Of a stretch of 64,000 nt of DNA, positions 40,736 to 47,823 are shown piece after piece. Every line of letters starts with the position of its first letter. Position 1 is the first letter of the stretch. Source of the stretch: G963662605 sp963662605 (GTDB taxonomy: Bacteria; Bacteroidota; Ignavibacteria; Ignavibacteriales; Ignavibacteriaceae); contig OY759785.1 of assembly GCA_963662605.1 (NCBI GenBank), forward strand, positions 186,001 to 250,000, written 5' to 3'. Made by a program: the position numbers and the translations under genes. The notes under the pieces were generated by a model. It did not search any database, was not told the DNA's origin, and saw nothing but the letters and a program-made list of their open reading frames with translations.

Positions 40736-41935
40736 ATGACCACGAAAGATTATATTGCTTTAGAAGAGCAATATGGAGCACACAATTATCATCCGCTTGA
40801 CGTTGTTATTGAACGGGGTAAAGGCGTATGGGTATGGGATGTTAACGGCAACAAGTATCTTGATTGTCTCGCCGCGTATTCGGCAGTTAATCAGGGACAT
40901 TGCCACCCTCGTATCATTGCCGCGTTGAAAGATCAGGCCGAAAAAGTCACTCTGACATCACGCGCGTTCAGAAATGATCAGCTCCCTCTGCTCTGCAAAG
41001 AAATCTGTGAGTTAACAGGTTATCAAACTTTCCTCCCGATGAACAGTGGAGCAGAAGCAGTTGAGACCGCTTTGAAAGCCGTCCGTAAGTGGGGCTACAA
41101 AGTAAAAGGAATCCCTGAGCATAAAGCCGAAATAATTACCTGCCAGAATAATTTTTCGGGCAGAACAATTTCTATTGTCAGCTTCTCAACTGAAGAACAA
41201 TATAAAGACGGTTACGGACCGTTCACTCCGGGTTATGTCACTGTTCCTTTCGGCGATGCTGATGCTTTGGAAAAAGCCATCACGCCGAACACTGCTGCTT
41301 TTCTTATTGAACCTATACAGGGCGAAGGCGGCGTACTCATTCCACCGGCAGGATATTTGAAAAAAGCTTATGAACTCTGCAAAAAGAATAACGTACTTTT
41401 TATTGCAGATGAAATTCAATCAGGACTCGGAAGAAGCGGAAAACTTTTTGCTTATCAGTATGAAGATATCCGTCCCGATGTTTTAGTTGTCGGCAAAGCC
41501 CTTTCAGGTGGATGCTATCCGGTCTCCGGTGTGCTTTCCGATAAAGAAGTGCTCGGTGTTTTTAATCCGGGCGACCACGGTTCAACATTCGGCGGCAATC
41601 CGCTCGGTGCCGCAATCGCGCGCGTCAGTTTACAGGTACTTATCGAAGAGAAGCTTGTCGAGAAATCATTTGAATTAGGAAATTACTTCCGCGAAAAATT
41701 GGTCGCGATCAATTCAAAGAATGTAAAAGAAATCCGCGGTAAGGGTTTATTTATCGGTGTTGAACTTCATCCCGAAGCCGGAGGCGCACGCCGCTTCTGC
41801 GAAGCATTGATGAAGCAAGGCATTCTATGTAAAGAAACACACATTAATGTAATACGCTTTGCACCACCGTTGGTCATCACCAAAGAAGAAATTGATTGGG
41901 CTCTTGCCCGCATCGCCCCTGTTCTCAACTCATAG
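40736..41935 (+). CDS. rocD: Ornithine--oxo-acid aminotransferase
   Basis: A 399-residue class III PLP aminotransferase that converts ornithine to glutamate semialdehyde. The N-terminal YGAHNYHPLDVVIERGKG and the MNSGAEAVETALK, IADEIQSGLGRSG and PLP-lysine VVGKALSGGCYPVSG segments match the ornithine aminotransferases closely and separate it from ArgD. The ATG at 40736 precedes the conserved start. It is a single gene, between two repeat-rich gaps, with a possible operator upstream. Confidence 0.95.
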   Translation: MTTKDYIALEEQYGAHNYHPLDVVIERGKGVWVWDVNGNKYLDCLAAYSAVNQGHCHPRIIAALKDQAEKVTLTSRAFRNDQLPLLCKEICELTGYQTFLPMNSGAEAVETALKAVRKWGYKVKGIPEHKAEIITCQNNFSGRTISIVSFSTEEQYKDGYGPFTPGYVTVPFGDADALEKAITPNTAAFLIEPIQGEGGVLIPPAGYLKKAYELCKKNNVLFIADEIQSGLGRSGKLFAYQYEDIRPDVLVVGKALSGGCYPVSGVLSDKEVLGVFNPGDHGSTFGGNPLGAAIARVSLQVLIEEKLVEKSFELGNYFREKLVAINSKNVKEIRGKGLFIGVELHPEAGGARRFCEALMKQGILCKETHINVIRFAPPLVITKEEIDWALARIAPVLNS

Positions 41936-42122
41936 AACGCCGCGCAGCGTCCTGCGGAGGATGACGCAGATAACGCTGATTTTCACTGATATATTTATTA
42001 ATAAAAAAACGCCCGTCCAAATGGACGGGCGTTTTACATAATAAGAATCTGTGCGAATCCGTGTCACCCGCCCGCATGACTGCGTCAGCGGTCGGGCGGG
42101 TCCGCGTTATCGCGTTCTATTC
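41933..42122. repeat. ERIC-like long inverted repeat with nested palindrome, copy 2
   Basis: The left arm ATAGAACGC (from 41933) is interrupted by CGCGCAGCGTCCTGCGGAG (41941-41959) and resumes as GATGACGCAGATAACG. The right arm reads, in reverse, ATAGAACGCGATAACGCGGA and is interrupted by the palindrome with stems ACCCGCCCG (42066-42074) and CGGGCGGGT (42093-42101), tip CATGACTGCGTCAGCGGT. Confidence 0.75.
42006..42035. terminator. Bidirectional terminator between rocD and glyS
   Basis: AAAACGCCCGTCC (42006-42018) and GGACGGGCGTTTT (42023-42035) around AAAT, between convergent genes; A/T runs on both sides. Confidence 0.9.
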
Positions 42123-43598
42123 CTAGAACAGGATTTTTTTCATTAAGTATTCGCTGATCTTATCGGCAGCGACACGTTCCTGAACCATACTGTCGCGTTC
42201 GCGGATAGTAACGGTCTGATCGCTTAGCGTCTGTGTATCAACGGTAATACAGAACGGCGTACCGGCTTCATCCTGTCTGCGGTAGCGTCTTCCGACCGCG
42301 CCTTTATCATCAAAGAATACTTTGAATGAGCGGCGCAGATCATCTTCAATCTTGCGTGAGAATTCAGGCATACCGTCTTTATTAACCAATGGAAGAATGG
42401 CGGCTTTGATAGGCGCGAGCTTCGGATGCAGTTTCAATACGACACGTGTCTCATCATTAACAACTTCCTCATGGTATGAATCAACAAGGAAGGCCATGAA
42501 TGAGCGGCTTGCACCGGCTGATGTTTCAATGATGAATGGAGTGTATTTCTCTTTTGTCTCTTCATCAAAATATTTCATGTTTTTGCCGGAGTATTCTTCG
42601 TGACGGCTCAAATCGAAATTGGTTCTGTTGTGGATGCCTTCAATCTCGCCCCAGCCGAACGGGAACAGATATTCAATATCAGTTGCTTCTTTTGCATAGT
42701 GAGCAAGTTTATTCGCCGGATGATCGTGATAGCGGAGTTTATCGGGATTCATACCGAGATTTTTAAACCACTGCAAGCGTTCCGCTTTCCAGTAGGTGTA
42801 CCATTTCGTATCGTCTGCCGGAGGGACGAAGAACTGCATTTCCATCTGCTCGAATTCTCTCGTGCGGAAAAGGAAATACTTCGTGTTGATTTCATTTCTG
42901 AAAGCTTTACCGATTTGCGCGATACCGAATGGCAGCTTTTGACGTGATGAAGACTGCACATTAAGGAAGTTAACAAAAATTCCCTGTGCCGTTTCGGGAC
43001 GGAGATAGACAACCGAACCGGAATCCTCAACCGGACCGACGAATGTTTTAAACATTAAATTGAATAAACGGGGCGTGGTGAATGTACCTTTGTTGCCGCA
43101 TTGGGGGCAGTTGATTTCATTCAGAAGTATCGCGGACTCTTTGCTTTCAAGAATCGTTGTGAAAAGTTCATCAACATCGCCATCGGAAAGTGACGTGTCT
43201 GCGACTCCCGGATATGCCTGCTGTAACTGAGCAGCAACAGCTTCAAATGCTTTGCGTTTCTTTTTTGTGGCAATACCGTCGCCGAGAATGTCAAGACGGA
43301 AGCGTGATTTACACTGCTTGCAGTCAATCATCGGATCGGTGAAATTCTCTACGTGTCCCGATGCCTCCCATACGCGCGGGTGCATAAGAATGGATGCGTC
43401 CTGACCTTCAACGTTATCGCGGTAGGTCATGAACTTCCACCATTCCTCTTTGAGGTTTTTAAGAAGTTCGACTCCCAATGGACCGTAATCCCAGCAGCCG
43501 TTCAAGCCGCCGTAAATTTCACTTGATTGGAAGACAAATCCGCGCCGTTTAGCGAGGGATACTACTTTATCGAGAACATCATTTGCTGCTTTTGCCAT
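42123..43598 (-). CDS. glyS: Glycyl-tRNA synthetase, single-chain type
   Basis: A 491-residue class II synthetase of the homodimeric (eukaryote-like, alpha2) kind, also called GlyQS. It begins KVVSLAKRRGFVFQSSEIYGG, shown here in part, and has the WDYGPLGVELLKNLK and RPETAQGIFVNF (motif 2-like) segments; a CxxC pair (DCKQCKS and NCPQCGN) gives a zinc-binding insertion. This form is normal for Bacteroidota. The C-terminal anticodon domain (about 390-491) ends KISEYLMKKILF. The gene is single. Confidence 0.95.
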   Translation of the reverse strand: MAKAANDVLDKVVSLAKRRGFVFQSSEIYGGLNGCWDYGPLGVELLKNLKEEWWKFMTYRDNVEGQDASILMHPRVWEASGHVENFTDPMIDCKQCKSRFRLDILGDGIATKKKRKAFEAVAAQLQQAYPGVADTSLSDGDVDELFTTILESKESAILLNEINCPQCGNKGTFTTPRLFNLMFKTFVGPVEDSGSVVYLRPETAQGIFVNFLNVQSSSRQKLPFGIAQIGKAFRNEINTKYFLFRTREFEQMEMQFFVPPADDTKWYTYWKAERLQWFKNLGMNPDKLRYHDHPANKLAHYAKEATDIEYLFPFGWGEIEGIHNRTNFDLSRHEEYSGKNMKYFDEETKEKYTPFIIETSAGASRSFMAFLVDSYHEEVVNDETRVVLKLHPKLAPIKAAILPLVNKDGMPEFSRKIEDDLRRSFKVFFDDKGAVGRRYRRQDEAGTPFCITVDTQTLSDQTVTIRERDSMVQERVAADKISEYLMKKILF

Positions 43599-43696
43599 GT
43601 ATTACTCCTGAATAAAAAAATAGCGGCACACGCGTAACCGCCCTCCCAGTGGGAGAAAAGGACAATTTTAAGGTTTAAATATAAGAATTTTCGTGT

Positions 43697-43725
43697 AGAG
43701 ACGCTCTGCGAGCGTCTCTTTTTTA
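43697..43725 (+). terminator. Orphan T-tailed hairpin upstream of glyS
   Basis: AGAGACGCTC (43697-43706), loop TGC, GAGCGTCTCT (43710-43719) and then TTTTTTATT. There is no + strand gene before it that needs stopping. It may be a repeat that happens to resemble a terminator; the same AGAGACGC core begins the terminator at 44051. Confidence 0.5.
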
Positions 43726-43734
43726 TTGAATTGA

Positions 43735-44010
43735 ACATTCGGGTTGTTCGAGTTTCCCCGTCAAGGCGTGGCTTCTGAAGAAGATGTTTGATTATGAGTC
43801 TTCTCGATACGTCCCGACTTATAATTTTATATTTACGTAGTGGTTTGCCGGTCGGGACTACTCGAAGACCCACTTTAACAAGGTTTTTAGGGATGTTAGG
43901 GTTTACCCAACGAAGACGTGGTATCCGCCGTTTGTCGAGCTTGCCCGACGAAGGCGTGGTGGGCCGACGCAGTCGGGCTGTATCGAGACAAGGCGGATAC
44001 ATCGAGAACA
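43735..44010. repeat. Nested palindromic repeat between glyS and the barrel gene
   Basis: In the 498-base gap 43599-44096 there is a run of imperfect palindromes. CGATACGTCCCGAC (43805) pairs partly with GTCGGGACTACTCG (about 43853). Later, GTATCCGCCG (43920) and GGCGGATAC (about 43990) enclose GCCCGAC/GTCGGGC. The phrase CGAAGGCGTGG or CAAGGCGTGG recurs at 43752, 43907 and 43949. No gene can be supported. Confidence 0.65.
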
Positions 44011-44050
44011 TACAAGCGAATCCCAAAGAGCAGTAAATAAATAAAAAAAA

Positions 44051-44073
44051 GAGACGCCCGTTGGGACGCCTCT
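44051..44073 (-). terminator. Terminator of the barrel gene at 44097
   Basis: On the minus strand GAGGCGTCC, loop CAAC, GGGCGTCTC (nine pairs, two of them G-T), followed by TTTTTTTTAT. Confidence 0.8.
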
Positions 44074-44096
44074 CTGAAATTTTCGAAATTTCTTTT

Positions 44097-44771
44097 CTAC
44101 AACGTGTAACCGAGAGATAGCTGCAATAACTCGAATTTATTGGTAATATTTCGATTACCCGTTGGTATTATAGCTGCAAATGAATAGCCCTGTGTTTCAT
44201 ACTTTGGAGCCGAATACACAAACATTGCCCGCAGGGTTATGTTTTTATAACTTATACCCGCCGTTAATCCCGCGGCAAAAGCAGTTGTATTATCGGCATC
44301 CGTGATTTGATTTACCCAATTCCAGTAGTAATAGTACATTAACGGCTTACTGCCTATCAGTATTCCGACCAACGGTGCGGCATAGTAGCTGCCCCAATTT
44401 GATATTTTACCTGAGAGTGCATTGACACCACCCAAGATCAAAACATTTTTCCAGGTGGTTGAGATATCCGTTCGCGTAACAGACCCTTGATCTATGCTAT
44501 TTGCCGAATAGCTGACATGTAAAACGGGTCCAAAACTGGAATTATGTATGAATTCCACACCGCCCGAAAAACCTGTTTTTGCTCTTCCGTCGTCTATATG
44601 AGCAAACTTATCAACCGGAATAGCTACACCCGCAAAAGGTATAATCTTCGCATTTACTTCGACGTTTTGAAGAAGATAATCGCTTTCCGATGGTTTGCTT
44701 TGAGCGATTATAAAAGAGCATGTGGTTACTGATAGAAAGAGAATTGTTATAAATACTTTTCGTGTTTGCAT
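44097..44771 (-). CDS. Exported barrel-like protein
   Basis: A 224-residue protein when started at the ATG at 44771, which has GGGAG just upstream and gives a good signal peptide (MQTRKVFITILFLSV, ending near IIAQ). A longer frame to 45047 runs through the palindromic repeat and is rejected. The mature part is strand-rich and ends in LLQLSLGYTL, fitting an outer-membrane beta-barrel of unknown function. It has its own terminator. Confidence 0.7.
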   Translation of the reverse strand: MQTRKVFITILFLSVTTCSFIIAQSKPSESDYLLQNVEVNAKIIPFAGVAIPVDKFAHIDDGRAKTGFSGGVEFIHNSSFGPVLHVSYSANSIDQGSVTRTDISTTWKNVLILGGVNALSGKISNWGSYYAAPLVGILIGSKPLMYYYYWNWVNQITDADNTTAFAAGLTAGISYKNITLRAMFVYSAPKYETQGYSFAAIIPTGNRNITNKFELLQLSLGYTL

Positions 44772-44886
44772 TTTTGCTCCCGAATTTATTGTGATGAGCA
44801 AACATATATATTGAAATAATAAATTGCAAGGCATTTGAGAAAACACCGGATTACCCCGCACCTCAACAAGCGAGGTTGTTCGAGTA

Positions 44887-44977
44887 GTCCGCCTTGCCTC
44901 GATACATCCCGACGGCGAATGATAGTATCTAAAAGTATAATCAATCAAGCCGTCGGGACACTCGGCAAACGGCGGAC
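44887..44977. repeat. Palindromic repeat right of the barrel gene
   Basis: Arms GTCCGCC...CCCGACGGC (44887-44916) and GCCGTCGGG...GGCGGAC (44949-44977), about 29 bases with internal mismatches, around an AT-rich 32-base loop. It belongs to the same family as the repeat at 43735-44010, so the pair brackets the barrel gene. The rest of the gap 44772-45157 has nothing that I can support. Confidence 0.7.
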
Positions 44978-45157
44978 GTATCGAAAACATCCGAGCGTCT
45001 TTCCAAAGACCCGCAAAAGAAAAAATCTTATTGCCTTTTGGCGGCAATATTCTTAATTTATATTCGCTTCAAAATAGGAACAAACAGAGGGAGCAAAGAG
45101 CTTAGTTGATTTCTCATAAAACCGATTCTAATTATTTTCTCGACTACTGAGGTAAAT

Positions 45158-46732
45158 ATGGGTCTTAGATTTTCTCTTAAAAATGCAAATGCTGTGGGAC
45201 ATTTAGTTGAAGGTAATATAATAACTTTTCTGAATCAATGTACTTCTGGTTCGGACACCGCCGAACAAAATATTCGTTTTATTGATAATATTATCAACAA
45301 CACAGAAAAATATTTTTTTACATCCGAAAGATATTTTAACCGAATATATCGCGAATTGTATTCGCTTAAAAACAATTGGAACGAAATCCGTCATTTATTC
45401 TATCGATTACCAGAGGCCACGATATTTCGGCCAGAGGAGCACAACACGATATTATCCTTTTTGCAGAGACTTTCGCACTTATTTAATAACTGCCAAACAA
45501 AATCGATTTTAATTCCTGGATTTGAACATAATGACCTAAACTACGAACTCATTAATCCAGAACTATTGAATAGGTTAATTAAAATACATCCTGGAAGTAG
45601 TTCATTAATTTTACAGATTGAAGAGATCATGGGAGAAAAGGATGCCAAATTATTAAATGTTTTTCCTAATTTCGATATTTCTTTGTACAATATCGACAAA
45701 TGGCCTGGTGTTTTCATTTGGAAAGGTCCGCAATCAATATTTATTCCTATTAATTCCGTTGACACACTCATTTCGATTTACCATACAATTAAATATGAAA
45801 AAACACCGCTGCCCCAATTACGTGAACAATTTCTCAATAATGAAATTGAAAAACCCGAGAGATATACTTATCTGTTTCATTTGAGTGATCTTCATTTTGG
45901 CAATAGAAGATCGAATAAAATGCGACCTCGTTTGATTGAAATATTAAAAGAACAGCAGACCAAATTAAATGTTTCATCAAAATCCATTCCAATAATTACC
46001 GGAGACATTCAGGATACTCCTAGAAGAAAAAACGAACAGATATTTGCTGACTTCACGGAAGAATTAATAGATATTGGATTTGAGGATCCAATATATGTTT
46101 TAGGCAACCATGATTATCACGAAAAAGGCATTTTTCGCTTTTTATTGAATCAGAAAGATTCCATAAAGGCTCTTCTAACTCCATCAAAAATTAAATTGAT
46201 TAATAAATTAAGCCTAGGTGTAATTCTTTTTGATTCAAATTGTGGGGGTGACTTAGCACAGGGCCAAATTGGGAACAAGCAATTAGCAAAAATCACCAAA
46301 GAAATGAATAAGATTAGACGAGAGCAAAATCCGACATTCATAGGCATATTACACCACCATCCCCTTACAATTGACAATCCCGACTGGTATAGACCAAATT
46401 GGTATGAAAAATTTTTAGGTCTTTCTAATTTTGAACGAACTATGAAATTAATTGATGCCGAAGCATTCCTTTCGTGGATTAGCCAAAACAATATCAACCT
46501 AGTATTGCATGGGCACAAGCATATTCCCCATATTGATAAAAGTAATGGCTCGTTTATTGTTGGAGCTGGTTCATCAACTGGGCATGTCAGAACTGTTGAT
46601 AATAATAAAACTTATTTGAGTTTCAATTTGATCAAATATGACAATATTTTGCACAAGCCACTATATTGCATTATTATTGCAGAGGATACGTACAAAGGAG
46701 GTGCTAAAAACATTCTTGCACAAAAGTTATAA
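45158..46732 (+). CDS. Calcineurin-like metallophosphoesterase with novel N-terminus
   Basis: A 524-residue protein. The C-terminal half (about 238-500) is a metallophosphoesterase with all five motifs: DLH 244-246, GD 282-283, GNHD 316-319, HHH 399-401 and HGHKH 451-455, so two metals are bound. The N-terminal 235 residues belong to no family I recognise; they hold helical segments and a WPGVFIWKGPQSIFIPI strand. The substrate could be a nucleotide, a phosphoprotein or nucleic acid. The gene is visibly more AT-rich than its neighbours, which suggests transfer. No partner gene lies nearby. Confidence 0.88.
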   Translation: MGLRFSLKNANAVGHLVEGNIITFLNQCTSGSDTAEQNIRFIDNIINNTEKYFFTSERYFNRIYRELYSLKNNWNEIRHLFYRLPEATIFRPEEHNTILSFLQRLSHLFNNCQTKSILIPGFEHNDLNYELINPELLNRLIKIHPGSSSLILQIEEIMGEKDAKLLNVFPNFDISLYNIDKWPGVFIWKGPQSIFIPINSVDTLISIYHTIKYEKTPLPQLREQFLNNEIEKPERYTYLFHLSDLHFGNRRSNKMRPRLIEILKEQQTKLNVSSKSIPIITGDIQDTPRRKNEQIFADFTEELIDIGFEDPIYVLGNHDYHEKGIFRFLLNQKDSIKALLTPSKIKLINKLSLGVILFDSNCGGDLAQGQIGNKQLAKITKEMNKIRREQNPTFIGILHHHPLTIDNPDWYRPNWYEKFLGLSNFERTMKLIDAEAFLSWISQNNINLVLHGHKHIPHIDKSNGSFIVGAGSSTGHVRTVDNNKTYLSFNLIKYDNILHKPLYCIIIAEDTYKGGAKNILAQKL

Positions 46733-46950
46733 AAATTTTGTGAGATTAAATAGCGGCAGACCTGCAATACCGCGTAACTCAACAATTCATATTATTACCA
46801 AATACCTGATACTGGTTGCAATTGTATTCTTCTCATGACCAAACGCACAACCCCGCATAACCGAATTTACTTTGATGTAAATTCAATATATATTTCCCGT
46901 GTTGAATCTCCGGAATAGTTCTTTGTTGTAACTTATGAAAGGAGTACACC

Positions 46951-47646
46951 ATGCCAGTCATCGGTTCGTTCGAAAAAGCGAAACACTACATCGAGTCACA
47001 TGAAAAAATGCTCGATAGCCGCAAGCATAAAGGCGCCCCGTGCATAACAATTTCACGCGAGACGGGAACGGGAGCTGACAGAGTCGGCGAGGCGCTCATC
47101 AATTACTTCACCCAGTTCAATGTACCTTTCACTCTGTTCGACAAGAACCTCATTGACAAGGTACTGGAGGATAACGACCTTCCGCAAAAGCTCAGTTCGT
47201 ATTTGCCCGAAGCAAAATTCCCCGCGATTAAAACAGCAATGAATGAAATGTTCGGACTTCATCCGCCGATTATGTCGTTGCTGCACAAGACAACAAAGAC
47301 CATCTTACAGCTCGCGGAAATGGGCGATGTTATTATCGTGGGACGCGGAGCAAATATCATCACGGCAAAATTGTATAACTGTTTTCATATCAGACTCATC
47401 GCACCGGTTGACCTGCGAATCAAGAACATGGAAACATTTTACAACATGACTCCAAAAGAAGCGACGGAGTTCGTCAAAAAAGAGGATGAGTCAAGAAACA
47501 AATACGTAAAGATTAATTATAACCGCGACGTAAACGACCTGACACAATACCATCTTGTGCTTAATACCGGACAGCTCAGCAACGAAGAAATCGCGGAGAT
47601 TGTCGGAGGAACGGTAGTAATGAAATTTCCGGAGAGGTTTAAATAA
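46951..47646 (+). CDS. Cytidylate-kinase-like protein
   Basis: A 231-residue P-loop kinase-like protein of the Cytidylate_kin2 group. The N-terminal CITISRETGTGADRVGEAL (about 28-46) is the modified Walker A of these proteins, VIIVGRGANII (about 127-137) is the second conserved strand, and DESRNKYVKINYN is the lid-like arginine/lysine part. It is not the housekeeping cmk, whose substrate residues differ; the actual phosphate acceptor is unknown. A good GAAAGGAG lies nine bases before the ATG at 46951. Confidence 0.88.
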   Translation: MPVIGSFEKAKHYIESHEKMLDSRKHKGAPCITISRETGTGADRVGEALINYFTQFNVPFTLFDKNLIDKVLEDNDLPQKLSSYLPEAKFPAIKTAMNEMFGLHPPIMSLLHKTTKTILQLAEMGDVIIVGRGANIITAKLYNCFHIRLIAPVDLRIKNMETFYNMTPKEATEFVKKEDESRNKYVKINYNRDVNDLTQYHLVLNTGQLSNEEIAEIVGGTVVMKFPERFK

Positions 47647-47820
47647 CCACAACGCCCCTCACCCTCAATCCCTCTCCCAAAAGGAGAGGGAAGTAGAACA
47701 GCAAGGTTTTTATTGGGATGTTCTATCTCTATGATGTTGACAGCATTGTCCTTTTGAGTCTCTCCCTTTCTCCTTTTGCTCGCAGAGTCCTGCGGAGGAG
47801 AAGGGTTAGGGTTGAGGGCA
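47645..47820. repeat. Composite palindromic element, copy 3
   Basis: Outer arms GCCCCTCACCCTCAATCCC (from 47655) and GGGTTAGGGTTGAGGGC (ending 47819) enclose the hairpin CCCTCTCC/GGAGAGGG (47671-47690) and a second one, CCCTTTCTCC/GGAGAAGGG (47764-47805), whose tip carries CGCAGAGTCCTGCGG (47781-47795). Confidence 0.78.
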
Positions 47821-47823
47821 TTT

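Noticed and set aside
43697..43725. Terminator of an unseen + strand gene
   Set aside because: No + strand frame with coding character precedes it; a repeat resembling a terminator is the simpler reading.
44772..45047. N-terminal extension of the 44097 barrel gene
   Set aside because: The extra 92 residues are read through a palindromic repeat and would hide a good signal peptide; the ATG at 44771 has GGGAG before it.
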